The notes under the pieces are model-generated. The model did no database searches. It was not told the DNA's origin and saw only the letters and a list, made by a program, of their open reading frames with translations. This document shows, piece after piece, positions 1-14,221 of a stretch of DNA of 64,000 bases; within the stretch, counting starts at the first letter, position 1, and every line of letters starts with the position of its first letter. The stretch is from Trichoplax sp. H2. Taxonomy: Eukaryota; Placozoa; Uniplacotomia; Trichoplacea. The stretch spans positions 496,001 through 560,000 of the forward strand of contig NOWV01000027.1 in the NCBI GenBank assembly GCA_003344405.1. The letters run 5' to 3'. A program made the translations under genes and the position numbers.

Positions 1-55
1 CAGTATAATTTTAAATTAAATCTCTAGTTTAACTAATTCTATACTCTAATTATAG

Positions 56-3000
56 GGCCACTGCGCTTTGGAGATGCCTTCAGGGACTGGTAAAACTATA
101 TCCCTATTATCTTTAATTATAGCATATCAAAAGGTATAAATTGTTTCAGTAAATATACAACAACTTGTTAAGAACTTCTACATCATTATTTTAGCAATTT
201 CTCACGTAACATGACCACAACCTAACTTTCACAGTATGGTAATAATTTAATGAATTACAAATTTATTTAAGGGAATCTCAATTTTGATCACTATAATCTC
301 AGATCGTATTAATGGCGTTCAATTTTTCCTTGATATAGGTTTATCCGTTGCATATCACCAAATTAATATATTGTTCACGTACAGTACCAGAAATTGAGAA
401 GGTAAATCTTGTAATCGTTCTTTCAATCATTTCTTTGACGTGTGAAATTTCAAATGCTTGTACAATTGGACAACTAATTCATTTTGTTGGACATAAAGAA
501 TAACTTTTATTCTTAATATGCTTTCCAGGCGTTGGAAGAAATGAAAATTCTTCTCGAATACTACGAGAAACAAACCGGAGAAAAACAGAAATTTCTTGGA
601 CTAGGTCTTAGTGCTCGTAAGAATCTTTGTATACACCCAGAGGTAGGCTACCACGCTAAAACTGTTGCTTTATGTACTAACTTTAGAGGGAATTAGTAAT
701 TAGTATTTCATTTGCAGATCAGCAAAGAACGTGATGGTAAGGTTGTTGATGGCAGATGTCTTGGTTTAACTGCATCTTATGTACGTAGAAACCATCAACA
801 AGATCGATCAGTAGAAGTTTGCAGCTTTTTTGAGGTATATTATTTCTAATTGCAATCTTCCATGTATTCAGTAAAGAAATTAGGTTAATGATTATATATA
901 ATTGTATGCGATTTATATAACAAAATATTTATCAAATTATGTGGCTTCTCTGATAACATTATAGAAATTTGATACATTTGGTCGAGACTCTGTTTTACCT
1001 CCTGGAGTCTATAACCTGGTAAGATTTCTTAGTTGTATACTTTTCTGCACTAAATCTTATCAAATGGTAATAAATAATCTTTTCTATTCTTCTTAGGATG
1101 ACTTAAAAGACTTTGGTGCAAAACAAGGATGGTGTCCTTATTTTCTTGCTCGGCATTCAGTAAATAGAATATACTCGTATTATAATATGGACGTTTTAAT
1201 CAAATTTAAATTTAATTTATTACGGTATATCGTAGTGTTCGTTATAATTAAAATTTTTTATCTATTGTTCAATCTTAGTAATGATTTGTTAACTACAAGT
1301 ATGTAATAAAGTACTAAAGTGTATTATTTAATAGATCTTGCACGCAAATGTGGTGGTGTATAGCTATTATTACTTGCTAGATCCGAAAATTGCCGATTTA
1401 GTATCTAAGGAAATGTCTAAACAATCTGTAGTGGTCTTCGATGAAGCTCACAACATTGGTATCTGCCTTTGACTTCACAGCAACCAGATAATGCAAAATA
1501 TATCGCTACGTTTAAAACAAATTACAACTTAAATTTCGATCTTTCCGACTTCATCTAGATAACGTTTGCATTGAATCTATGACTGTAAAGATATCTAGAA
1601 AAACCATTGATAGATGCCAAACCGCCTTAGACGTTATGGATAAGAAAGTTAAAAAGTAAAATTTTTACCTTGCAATAACTATGTTCAATAGTTAAAAGTA
1701 TTTATCGACATTAGTGTTTAACCAAATTTTTTATACATCTCTTAACATATTATAAAGGATTAAGGAAACCGATAAAAAGAAACTTCAAGAAGAATACCGA
1801 AGATTAGTTGAAGGTATTTACTTAATACCGGATAAAACCATTGCTTTGTTAATGTACATTAATGATTGTCGTTAATTCAAGGACTTCGAGCTGCAAATGT
1901 ATCAAGAGAAACTGATATGATACTTGCCAATCCCGGTAAAATATTATTATAAATTGATCTCTAGTTACATTATATCAATAAGGTATATAATTCACGATAC
2001 AAACCTATCTATTTGTCATTCTTGGACAGTTCTACCAGATGACATCCTCAAAGGTATTTATACGCCTTCGCAACTTAACACACATAATTACGGCATATCA
2101 GCTAAGATATAAGGGTAAAAGAAAATAGCGAACTTTGTTTTCATCTGTATTGCTCACTATCATAGATGCTGTTCCTGGAAACATTCGTATTGCAGATCAT
2201 TTCGTTTCATTCTTAAAGAGATTTGTTGAATATATTAAGGTACTCTTGTTCCTTCTGTAATTCTGATCTTGATTTTTCTACTATTGAAACTTTTACCGTT
2301 ACTTTAAAAATTTTTCGACTCTATTTAGATAATAATGCATTACTACTTTTAGACGCGATTAAGAGTTCAGCATGTTGTGCAAGAGACTCCAATGTCGTTT
2401 CTTCATCACATTAAGGAGACAGTATGTATTGATAGGAAGCCTTTAAGGTACACTGAGAATACTATTATAACCTTCTCGGATCATCTAACGTTTCTAAGAA
2501 TAATTCTAAAACGTTCTTTAGTATTCACAATATTACCTACGTTTTTATATAACAGATTTTGTTCAGAAAGATTACAATCACTTATGCATACTTTGGAAAT
2601 AATAAACAATAGCGAATTTGCTGCTCTAGCAGCTGCAGCAAGCTTTGCTACGCTTGTTAGTACCTATTCTAAAGGTAAAGAAAGATTGCTGAATGTATCT
2701 ACTGCTTAAATTTAAACGTTTTAAGATTCCTATACTTTGCACTAATTGTTAATCATTTTCTTGTTAGGATTCACTCTCATCATTGAGCCATTTGATGATC
2801 GTGCACCCACAATACCAGATCCAGTTCTACATTTTAGGTAGCCCCGACTAATTGTCAGCTAAGCATCAAGCATACGTTTTAAATTGTGCAGATACTGAGA
2901 TCGTACCCTCTGTTCTAATAATTACAGTTGCATGGATGCATCTATAGCTATAAAGCCGGTATTTGATCGTTTTCAATCCGTAGTTATAACCTCAGGGGTA

Positions 3001-5023
3001 CGTTGATACTGTGATTTTTATTTCTATCGCAATATTTCTATTTTTTCTTTTGCTTGTATTTTCATATCTAACTCTAAGAGATTTAATGTCCCTTGCTGCT
3101 TTATTACTTGCTCTAGACTTTATCACCTTTAGACATGTATCCGAAAATTCTAAATTTTCGCCCTGTATCTATGTCATCATATACGATGACATTGGCGCGT
3201 CCAAGTTTATGCCCATTAGTAATTATCATATTTTCCTTATTTTCTTGATTCTTATCACCTTTCAATAAGTAAACAAGGTGTTTTGACATTCCTGTATTTA
3301 CTAGATTGTTACTAGAGGAAATGATCAAGTTACAATAAGTTCCAAATTCGAATCACGCGAAGATATTGGTAAAGTTTTTATAAGAGGTTGTTTAAAAAGC
3401 AAATGTAACCTAAAACTTTTCGGTTCTTTCGTCAGCTGTCATGAGAAACTATGGTAATCTACTAGCAGAGCTGACCGCTTCTGTACCAGATGGAGTTGTT
3501 TGTTTCTTCCCGAGTTATACCTATATGGTAAATCCATCGTTAATATCGATTTAAACCAAGTTTTTAAGTTGTTCAGCAATCCTTTTTAACAAGTTACCAA
3601 TTGTTATTTCGGAAATATATCAGGAATCAGTCGTAAGCTTTTGGTGTGACCAGGTAATTTATCGCTAGCGATTACTCGTACTTTTTTTCTTCTAGTAGAT
3701 GGAATTCGTTTACTATATCTATCGTTTCTTCTTTCTTTATAATATATACTAAGCGCAATAATTTAATTTTGGGTATATTTTAGGGTATTATGAATAATAT
3801 TATTAGAAACAAGCTCTTATTTATTGAGACACAAGATCTGGCTGAGACTGTCTTGGCTTTAGAAAATTATTATAAGGTTTAAGCTCATAGCATGTTAATC
3901 ACGTAATTTAAAACTTTTTCATTATAGAAATTCGTTGCTTTATTACTACTTAGGCGTGTGAAAATGGTCGAGGTGCAGTATTATTATCTGTAGCACGTGG
4001 CAAAGTTTCGGAAGGAATTGACTTTGGTATGCTGTAAATACAGTTTTCGACCTAAATTCACGATTAACATGAAATATGCTTAAACTATCTGAACATAGAT
4101 CATCATTACGGCCGAGCCGTACTCATGTTTGGTATCCCATATGTGTATACACAAAGTCGTAAATTACGGGTAAAGCGGTATAAGTACAGTATCACAAGTT
4201 CCTCTGCTGCTACTCTAAAACACTCTCTTACTACTCGCAGGCCAGATTAGATTATCTTCGGGAAAATTATCAAATTCGAGAAAATGATTTCTTGACCTTC
4301 GATGCAATGAGACATGCAGCACAGGCAAGTGTGGATCGATAAATGAATATAACTACACCTATATATGGTTTAATTTAAAATGTAATTGATCAACTTTTCT
4401 TAAATAAAAAAGTGTGTTGGTCGAGCAATCCGAGGAAAATCAGATTATGGTATAATGGTATTTGCAGATAAGGTATGCTTACGGACGATTTCTTAGGTTT
4501 TTAAATTAGAATGGACGAACTATTCATTGAGCAGATGACATACTATATTATCTTTTGTTCGAACAGCGCTATTCAAGACTAGATAAAAAGGGAAAACTTC
4601 CAAAGTGGATTCAAGTGCGTAATAGTACAATTAAAAATTGCTTCATGCGCTAATATAATCCTAAATTTTTATATTCTTTTTTTAGGAATATTTAAAGGAT
4701 TCTGTTTGTGATTTAACAACAGATGAAGCTGTACAGGTTGTAATCTTAATGCGTTCCAATTATTAAAGTATATCGTAACTCGATTTTATTGTCGGATTTC
4801 TTTTATTACAGATTTCTAAAAAATTTTTAAGACAAATGGCTGCTCCTTTCAATAAGGTTTGTACTTATATTAAATAGGAAATAATGTAGCATCAATACTA
4901 TAATTATCTGTCGGAATTATAATTTATTTGTAGGAAGATCAACTTGGGCTATCGCTTTTAACCCTTGAACAGTTAGAATCTAGAGAAGGCCAAGAAGCTG
5001 CAAAACTTGCTCAAAGAAGCTGA
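56..5023 (+). CDS. ERCC2: TFIIH 5'-3' DNA helicase XPD, 5'-truncated by window
   Basis: Helicase subunit of TFIIH that opens DNA in nucleotide excision repair and bridges core TFIIH to the CAK kinase. The spliced exons follow the vertebrate protein nearly end to end. Early exons I placed are 56-133, 339-401, 529-642, 718-834, 965-1018, 1097-1159, 1335-1458, 1559-1655, 1758-1813, 1882-1935, 2030-2053 and 2166-2239; about fifteen more follow. Walker A (MPSGTGKT) is at 74-97 and the DEAH box at 1440-1451. The four Fe-S cysteines are present, in [20 protein letters not shown] and GWCPYF. Motif VI (CVGRAIRGK) opens the exon at 4413. The last exon reads [16 protein letters not shown] and ends KLAQRS-stop. 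Some 40 N-terminal residues lie upstream of the window. No in-frame break was seen, so the gene looks functional. Confidence 0.97.
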
Positions 5024-5757
5024 ATTCGGTTAAATTTTTAATTTACTACACGGTGTAATGTACTGTAACATAAAAATATAAATATATACCTAGTATATTG
5101 ATTATATTTACTTTCGATCTTTGCTGGAAATTAAATTTACAAAGTTAACTTTATATTGCTAAAGACTATCATGATGATTTATCATTGAAGTGAATTCAGT
5201 CTGTAATACCCGTCCTACTATAATTATAAAAGCAAAAATCTATGCACGTACGTTCTACGTACAGATATCGTGTTAATACCCTGACTTTAGTTATACGAAA
5301 ATAAAGCTACATCACTACTGATTCAAATTTGATGTAATGTTACTTTTTCAATGTTGATTAATTACTGAAGTGCCGGCCGGCATTAATCTAAATACTAAAA
5401 CTCACTCTCTATTTCACATTTAGTAGCTTATAATTAAAATATCATATAAACCGAACAGTAATGGATATTGCCTATAATTGGATATACTTCATTTCGTGCT
5501 ATAGAACAATTACATACTGTAATAATCATAGTTTAGAGATTTTATAGCAATTACAGTATATGCTGCACTGCCAGAATATCACATCATAGATACGAACGTT
5601 ACATGGTGCGCCAGGGTATCACTTAATCTTGACTTTACTTCATCAGGAAAGATCATGTTTTATTACATCACTTCGGATAAATTGTAAATACGCAGATGAA
5701 GACATAATTTTCAACCACCTTTTACATTGGTTAATTACGTTTTACCATATATTTATA
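5024..5757. other. Convergent spacer between XPD and the WD40-like gene
   Basis: Non-coding DNA holding the 3' ends of two converging genes. AATAAA at 5300-5305 is a possible XPD polyadenylation signal. A short GC-rich palindrome (TGCCGGCCGGCA, near 5371) stands out against the AT-rich background. No ORF with family resemblance was found. Confidence 0.5.
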
Positions 5758-7871
5758 TCATAGATAAATTAGTCGTAAAGTCTTTTGTCGTGTATAATAC
5801 AAAATATATTCGTTGCGTAAATTATCAATACCAGTTGTAATTCCTTTTATGGTGTCTCCCGTAGCAACTTCTCTGGAGAATTTCTTTTCAACATTATAGA
5901 TTATGATAGTTGTTACATTACCCTGAGCTGTGGTTACACTATGTAACAACAAATTGAACAATTATTAGCCTCTTAGTAATGGTAATTATAAATCGTTATC
6001 TGATCATTATTAGTTATTATTTATAGCAAAAAACATTTATTAAAATTGCATCATAAGCATTACTCACATCAAGAATGTTCCAAAATTTGACCATTGCACA
6101 AACATTCCAGGGAGTCGACTATTTACAACTTTAGATGCCCCAGTATTGAATTCTAACTTTTTCTGTACCCAACAAAACGGCTCTGTACTTTCCTGCAAAA
6201 TTAATTAATTTTCTTAGAACAATAATTGTCCTATTATTGTAAAAGATAATAAGTTTACAAGTAGATTAACTCAATGGCATACCAACTGATATAAATATAC
6301 GTTTTGATCCCAACAACCTACAGCAACCATATTTTGTTCAGGTGAAAACTTGAGACTTGTTATTCTAATACTTTTAAGCTGAGCGTACCAAAAATCTGTA
6401 ATAAAATGAAAGCAAGTAAGACATCCATCTATGACTGCAGCAATTTTTTGTTAGACGATAGAGTGTGTTTACCCTTGCTTGTGTTAAAGGTATCTTGAGT
6501 GCTGTTCCTCCAGATACCAAGATGGCCATCCATGGTGGCCTAATTCAATCAAATTCTATTAACTTCATATAAACTTAAAATGTGGTATAACTATCTAAAT
6601 AAGATCGCAATAGGACTTACGACAGCCAAGTAGTGACCGCCTCTTGAGTATTCTACAACGGCAATGGCTAATCCAGTATGTAAATTTATGACACTTCGCT
6701 ATACCATAAAATGATAATTACAGATTTATAGTGAAACACATACTGCTAGTTATTCTTTCAAATTGTAAATTCAGGAACGTATTTTCTAACACAAGTCGAA
6801 TAGTCTATCAGCTTAACACTTACTGTAACTAATTTATGGTTAGTGAAATTTAAAACATAAATATCGACCCCATTAGACCCTGCAATCGCCATATTATATA
6901 CCTAAATTTATAGGAATATATCCATTTAGTTTCCATTTATGAATAATCGTAAACAGTTCTATTGTGAATGTATACAACAAGTTTAAAGCAGAGTGCATAC
7001 GTCTAACTATAGACAGATTTACCTTATCTAGGCAAGTTATAGCTATACTCTTAGGAACATAACTTAAGTTAATTTCTTCACCGTTGATACAATTTAATAA
7101 TGAAGTAAAGAGGTGAACAGATCGTCCTGCAATACCAATAATCTTTTCATCGGTCGACATGCAGTGACATTCCAATTCTTCATCTTGAACTTGAAGCTTT
7201 CGCTGCAGCTCAATTTCAGGTTTACTTGATGTAACACCATCATCTATGCAATAAGAATTGATTAAATAACTGCACATTTCCACTGACTAGGTTTGTAGCA
7301 ACTTAGCTATGCCAACATCGACACGAATGCCGAAAATGCTCAACAAAAATGGCATGAAGTTTAGCAGTAAGTTTGATAGAATTTAAAACAATTACAGAAT
7401 CAAATACATTCCTGAATTGTAAATGACTATAAATAATCTGCAGTTTACCGTTAATATAATTTATTTACTAAGCTAAGAAAACTTCATGGTACCCTCCAAA
7501 AATGTCTGTTGTGCATTGTACAGTGTACAGTACTGTATAGCTTACTACATAGATTTGATAAGCAGTATACTGTATAGCAAGGCTTTGTATACGTAGACTT
7601 TATAAGCATAAGTACTGTACAGCAAAATATTGTTTGTAAATCAAGAAAATATAACACCAATATCATTCTTACTTCCAGTTGCAGACTCAGTTTTGTTTTG
7701 GTAAAGTTGCAACAATACGACAACATTATTATCAGCTAAACAGCAAATCGCTTCCATATTATTATTCGCTGCTAGGCAGTTTCCTAAACGAGCAATTGGC
7801 GGCTCTAATTTACAGGTAGCATGGCAATCCACCACTCCATAGCATACATTAATATCTTCATTTGCTGCCAT
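5758..7871 (-). CDS. WD40-repeat-like protein, family not identified
   Basis: Multi-exon gene read on the minus strand. The first exon starts at the ATG at 7871 (MAANEDINVCYG...) and ends near 7672 at a GTAAGA donor. Later exons include one ending CITCLDK-like at ~7022, one near 6895-6825, and others near 6680-6600, 6545-6470, 6400-6285 and 6195-6075. The terminal exon stops at 5758. Blade-like fragments support a beta-propeller: AIAGSNGVDIYVLN, YSRGGHYLAV, TMDGHLGIWRN, LKFSPEQNMVAVGCWDQNVYLY and IVTTAQGNVTTIIIYNV. I could not match it to a named WD family, and the exon or exons between 7280 and 7670 are unclear. It is divergent from SDCCAG8 with about 560 bp between the two start codons, so they may share a promoter region. 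Confidence 0.7.
7515..7640. repeat. GTAC/ACAGT palindromic cluster in an intron
   Basis: Repeated overlapping short palindromes of the form TGTACAGTGTACAGTACTG, GCAGTATACTGTATAGC and GTACTGTACAGC lie between the first and later exons of the WD40-like gene. The same vocabulary recurs at 7975-8110, 25495-25790 and 54520-54910. Simple-looking reading frames across it are artefacts of the repeat. Confidence 0.75.
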
Positions 7872-8433
7872 GATATTATCTTGAGCTTTGATATGAAGTA
7901 GGAAATATCATCAGATAGTAAAATGGATCGCTAGCTCCATTTTACCTCCGTTGCTGTACTATACTCAACGCTTCCTCATTACAATACTGTACTGTACTAG
8001 TACTACTACTTACAGTACAGTACGTCCTGTATAGTACTGTATACTTCAGTACTTTACACTGTACTGGACAGTATCATTATGAGTTCTGTACAGTACGAGT
8101 ACTGTAGGCTACAATCCCATACCTTCCAACGGTTGCCATTACAACGGTTAAAATTTCTGGCCTCGTATAAATTTGAAGGCAAATTGGAGTCGAAAATCAT
8201 CACATAATCAGCATTAATATTTTACCGACGTTATATCCCAGTGATAAATTAGTTTTTTCTATCTTTGGACCTTGACGGATAAATAAAGATTATACTGATT
8301 AAAAATTACGCCTCATTCCTAAGCCATTACAATATTCATAAGAGATACGCGTAATTCTACTGAATGTATTGGAGGTGGAATGTTTGGAGTGTCAACCATT
8401 TTTAATACTAAAAATTATTTCCAAGATTAGAAT
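7872..8433. promoter_or_regulatory. Divergent promoter region with GTAC palindrome cluster
   Basis: Spacer between two start codons that point away from each other (WD40-like gene and SDCCAG8), so it must hold both promoters unless untranslated exons lie elsewhere. Positions ~7975-8110 contain a dense run of GTACTGTAC, ACAGTAC and TAGTACTGTATAC palindromes. I see no clear TATA box or initiator. The regulatory role is inferred from position only. Confidence 0.5.
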
Positions 8434-11400
8434 ATGGCTAAATACCAGCAATCAAGTCAGTTTAGGCCTTCACCAGATGGCATCAATAGATCAGCAGGTA
8501 AAATCAAGTTCAGCCATGTATATGATTTCTATTGATACGATACTCAATTAATGAAAGTCAAACAACTTTACATAGCCAACTTTGACTTAAATATCAGTTC
8601 ACTAAAATAATCTTTTTAATTCATTTATTACCGACTCCACAACATTGCATACTGATAATTCCCTAATAGCAGTACTATATTTCTAATTAAGAAGCAATTA
8701 CGGATTCGCATTAAGCAACCACTTTATAAAACATCTCGCTGTATACTCTCTAATTACACCAACATGAAATTCTGATATAAACGTTAAATATTACCTTACA
8801 CTGCTATTTACAAGTATTATAAATTAACTTAATCTGCTTTAGTAGAGACAAAAATACCGACGCTTAGCCCGTCTTGGAAATCTAGCTATGCTGTTACTAA
8901 CTCTGCATCTCCAAGAAATTATGATGGAGACTATAATACGCGAGCTAGTCCCAGCCTTACCAAATATTTTAATGCAGGTACAATCTATTTAAATATGCGG
9001 CGTTTTCTTCTTTAGAACATTAGTATTTATAAAGTAGCTAACATATTCAAACTTTTTTGATGATAGGAGATCAATTAAGAGAAATGTTAGCTCGTTATAA
9101 TCAATATTCAGGTCATTCTCGTAACCCAGCAACACTTACTAAATTAATTGCAAGCTCTGGTCAGGCAAATTCACTTCACAGGCGGAAATTGAAAAGAATC
9201 GGTAGTTGGCCTATTGCGATGGTAAGTTCATCCACACTCTGCAATAATTTAAAGTATTTTACGTACTTCTGTAATTAAGTACCAAGTCAGTGATATTAGC
9301 GTTTAGAAGTTGCTTTCATCAAGTATAAATACTCATTTAAAAGGAGGTTCTTTTTGATAAGATGTACACGTTCACAGTACATGTATTCTTCAAAATTAAG
9401 AACGAGCAATATATGTAAAGTTATAGATTTAATGCTTTCATAAGATGCTTGTTAAGCATTTAATAGCATTGTGGAAGTGTTAATATTTATGATGTTAACT
9501 AAAAAATTTATATTATTCATCATCTCTTAAATCTAAAATATGTGCTTTAAGCAAGTAAAAACGCTGACTGCCTTCACAACAATTATTAAAAGCCCTTTCT
9601 TGATATACAATTTTAAAAGTAGCATAGAATTCAAATAAGAAATTACTTGTAGGTTATATACTTGAGCTAATTTGTATTAGCCTTTTAAATATATTCGTGG
9701 TATTGTACTTAAAGCGTGTGTGAAGTTAAATGTAGTAATAAATAATAACATACTAAAAAAACATCTAGCACTATAATTAAGATGTTAGTATATTTTTAAT
9801 ACCTAGCTTGCATTTAAAATTAACAAAATATTAGAATGAAACAATAGCTGAAGAAGGAATACAACCGCTAAAGCAGTTTGTTAAGGCTTCAGAAGGAGTA
9901 CTAGATAAGGTAAAATAATTTAATCATTATCTTCGGTAAAGAGTGCTTATCTTACATAAATATAGTCAATGATGGATTAATTACGTAAACTATCTATAAT
10001 CGATTACATCGATTTCGCTATTAATAGTATTTATTCTATTACAGGATATTAGTGCAGGTGGCGAAACTTCTGTCGCTGATAAGAGGCTTAAAAGTAAAAA
10101 TGCTGATATTTCCAATTTACATACCGATTCAGCAATTAAGTCCATTAAGGAAGAAATGAATACTATAAAACAGGTAAATTTCCAAGAAATAACTTTCAAT
10201 ATTTTGACAAGTTAATACCAAAGTCAGTCATTTACTGATAATTAATCTCACGATACTTTGTTAGAAATATAAATAAGCATAAAGTATGTTACAATTGTAC
10301 AGTTGTTGTTAAGTTGGTGTATTTAAGCCTCTATCATCCTATCATAAGAAACTAGAAAAAATGCCAGAAGAATCATCAATCTCAGGCACTGTTGACACTA
10401 ACCTGGTACTATACTTTAATTGCTCTACACACATTTATACAACTACAAGATATTTCACGATCTACAATAATTAAAGCTTATGAATTTAACACGAAAATTA
10501 CATCAGTAAAATTTTTTTTGTTGAATTAATTAACCAACTATAATTCTACATAATATTACGATCAGTTTCAAATCCACCAAGAAGCAACTTCTGATCAGTT
10601 TTCCGATTCAATTGTTAATATGAAGTAAGACATTATAAAAAAAAATGATTGCTTATAACAAAACAGCTTCTCTTCTTAACTTTTAAAAATAATATAATAA
10701 ATCTGAAAGGAGCCAAGTTGAAAAATGCTTATCTGAAATCAAGAATATAAGAGAAAAAGTCAAGTCTGTACAAATGATCTTACTTTTGATCATAGCTTGT
10801 ATTATATTTTGTTAAAATTACTATAAGATACCATACGACCATTGTTTCTTTTTAATATATCTGAAATTATATTATCAAGCCATTATACTATAGTTAATAA
10901 TGAATTTAACGTATATTGTTCTTTTCATTTTTTAGTTTGATTAATAAGTCCAGCGATCAAACTCAAGAAGCTCCTAAAGATGTTAGTTGAGTAACATAGG
11001 GCTTAAGGAAATTATTTCTGAAAATTTAGGCATAAAGAATTAGCACTCATGTTCGATTTTTACGTTATTATTAAATAGGTTAAAGTTGGGCATGAACATG
11101 CCGATACAAATATACCGGTACATGTGTTAAATACCTCCAAACCTATAAATCAAGTTATTGTTGACAGATTAACAAGGTTGGTAGAATGCTCATTTATTAT
11201 GTTTGAAATGTATATTTATTACTAACATAATAAACAATTTACTGCTTGCTAGCGAGCGCGACGAAGCATTGCAAACAGCTGTTCGATATCGCAAAATTGT
11301 TGATGAAATGTGCCATAAAGAAGTAGCAATGTATAAACAAATCAAGAACTGTGTAGAAACGATGGAAACAATGCAAATGGAGAAGAAAGAGGTAATGCAT

Positions 11401-14221
11401 TATCGAATCTTGCTGCGTATAGCGAAATAATAAAAAGATAATTACTCAGTTTATATCGCTTGAGTGCTATAATGTACCAAATAAATCTTTATGATTTGTT
11501 TTTTGTATATATAAATCATCTTGTACTTAGCTGACAGGCTTTATAAGATAAATTTTTAATTAAATTAGAAGATTAATAACAAGTTGAAATACTTAAAGCT
11601 ACGTTGTTAAAATTTTTGAATATTTGATCTCACCATTTTATCTCAATTTCCATTATGATATCTCGTATTATACTATAATCCTCTAAATGTAGTAAATGTA
11701 CTAACCCTAACCAAAGCATTAATTATAAATCCTTGATATACTTCATTAGACCGAATTTGAAGTTATGCATGCAAAAGAAGAAATTGCAAGGCAACAGGAA
11801 AAGTATAGCCGTTTGTTAGAGACAATATCGGAAAGATGTATGAAAGAACGTCAAAACGCAAATGCAGACTGTCAAGTTGAAATACAAGGACTACAACAGC
11901 AGGTATCAATATTAAAACTTACATAGCATGATCGTGTAGCAAATTAGAGTAACGATACCTTTTTAATGCCATAATAATATTTTAGAGCATATAATATATA
12001 TACTACATAGTCCCATATAGAAATAGCTTTTAAATATCAGTTCTATGTTTGATAGATTAAAAGTATGGAAGATATTGAAACCACGTTAAGAAATCAAATA
12101 GATCGACAAACAAGAGAGAAGGTTCGATCAGATTTAAATACTTAAAATGTAAATACTGTATCTTATATCTAAACTTATTCTACCTGTAAAATTTCAATCA
12201 TCAAATAGACCCAACTGTTAATAGATTTAGAACAAGTGCGAAGCCAGTTAATGGCAAAAGATGTTGATTCCAATCAGCTCTTAGATAAAGTAAACTCCGA
12301 GGTATCACTTGCCAATATAGAGCGCAACAATGCCCTCGATGAAGCCGCATCGTTAAGACTAAAATTAACCCAAGAGCGCAAAGAAAGAGAAAGAAACGAT
12401 ATGAAACTAAAATCAGAAACTGAAGGTTTACAGCGTCGTTTAAGGACAATTGAAACTGAGCTAATGGCAAGTAAAGATAATTCACTACAACTAACCCAGC
12501 AAATAACTAAACTTGAACAACAGGTAAAACTAATATACTATCATGATTATCGCCACTTCTTACAATGACGTTAATCATTTTTTTTTATCATCATTACCAT
12601 CAATATCTCCATCATGTTTGTTAATATCGCCATTATTTCTTATGATCTTGTTATTTACAGTATAGCTTAATCATAATCAGTATCACTATCGTCATCAATG
12701 TCTTTGTCATTATAAGCTAAAACTGTATGAAAGTAGAGTGTTTATTCGGTTAGCTGTCTGACCGTGGTCTATCTTCCTTCGTTAATAATCGCGTGCATAC
12801 TACATACGGTTAGAATATGTGCAATTCAATAGCATTAGATACAGATTATTTTAATTTTACCCACAAAGCACAATAAGATACACGTGTAATACTTTAAATA
12901 TGAATCATCTTTTGAATTGGCTTTACTTTACAATGTAAAAAAATTCAATTATAGGCGTAGCTTATATCTATCATGCTATATAGACATTGTTGAGTTATTA
13001 ACTTATAGCACCGGTATTTTTACTTATATTATAGTATCACAGTAACTTTTTCATTTAATATACGGTATAGTCTATTCAAATTTCCACCGATAAAGATTCA
13101 CGAGAACGAGGTTATGTTGAAGAAATCAATAAACTGCAGTCGTGGTTGAGGAAGCAAGAAGCAGATTACATGACTGCAGCAAGAAAAACTGAGATAGAAT
13201 ATCAACAGTCTAAGCAAGAATTGCAAAATATTCTAGATGGACAAATTCATGTCTGCAATCAGTGGAAAGATTCATCAAATCAGCTAGCAGAACAGTTGCA
13301 GGAAATCACGGATAAATACGGGTATGATTGGTAAAATTTCTACCTTATTTGTTTATGCATTTGTGGCAAAATAATGCTATGGCATTCGAATTCTAGCAAA
13401 AAACTGGAAGTAAATATTTTCTAATCAATACAGGATATGTTATACATTGTATTGCATGGTTAACTTACTGTATTTTATAGTTACGCATTTCATAGCTAAG
13501 TCTGCACATACTATTTGAATTCTTAATTAATATAGACACATGAAAAATCAAAGTCAAACTCTTGAACGTGAATTACAAGAAAAATTACATTATGCAAATA
13601 AGACTATTCAAGACTTGGGAGATTATTCTAATCAGCAGGATAAATTAATAAGTTCACTAAGGGAAAGACTTGAAGAGGAAGAAAACAGTAATCAAAAGTC
13701 AGCAAATCAGGTAGACAATTAGCTAATGTTTAGTGTCTTACTACTATCTATGACTATCATATAAAGCTATTTTGCCGTTTGTTAAATAATAAAATACAGA
13801 TGTAGCTAGTTTAGTGATAAACAGATTGCCCTCTGTTAACGAATGAATAAGTCTGTTCATAATTTTGTATACTCTACTTTATGTAACTATACAATATACG
13901 ATTATATGATCGCAAGTAGTAGATCGAAGGAATAAATTAACGCGTAGTATTATTAAAAAGTTTAATTAAGTCGATGTTGGATCATCCGAAAACATTAGCA
14001 GACGCCATTTACTGTACAACGTGCTTTTATCAATTATTGTTATTATTTTCTTTCAATTCTAGAATTTCGAACTACTAACCAAACAAAGTAGTTTATTACG
14101 GGATAGGCAATTACTAACGGAAGAAATAGAATATTTAAAATTACAATTAGCTGCAATACCCGCCGCTATCCCTAAATGGGAAACTACAAATAACGCTAGT
14201 ATGATATCAGGAAAGGAGTAA
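8434..14221 (+). CDS. SDCCAG8: SDCCAG8-like centrosomal coiled-coil protein
   Basis: Centrosome/ciliary base protein linked in vertebrates to ciliogenesis and nephronophthisis-type disease. Exon 1 (8434-8497) starts MAKYQQSSQFRPSP. Further exons are 8843-8977, 9067-9221, 9835-9909, 10045-10173, 10328-10405, 10566-10624, 10710-10767, then near 10957-10985, 11080-11175, 11252-11390, 11757-11900, 12058-12120, 12210-12522, 13078-13320, 13539-13710 and the last, ending at 14221. All junctions I traced keep phase. Similarity to human SDCCAG8 is best in VDRLTSERDEAL (human ERLVKERDDLM) and at the C terminus, LLTKQSSLLRDRQLLTEEI (human LLSKQNQLLLERQSLSEEV). An upstream block DQLREML...RRKLKRIGSW resembles the human QLKDLL...RRRKMSPLRS segment. 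The C-terminal half is almost all predicted coiled coil. Coiled-coil proteins are easily confused, but this order of matches favours SDCCAG8. Confidence 0.87.

Noticed and set aside
3113-3328. Minus-strand 71-aa ORF within XPD
   Set aside because: It overlaps XPD exons that encode MYPKILNF and [10 protein letters not shown] on the plus strand, so the antisense frame is incidental.
12201-12485. 94-aa hydrophobic minus-strand ORF
   Set aside because: It lies exactly antisense to a coiled-coil exon of SDCCAG8; Leu-rich antisense frames are expected from Glu/Lys/Gln-rich coding.
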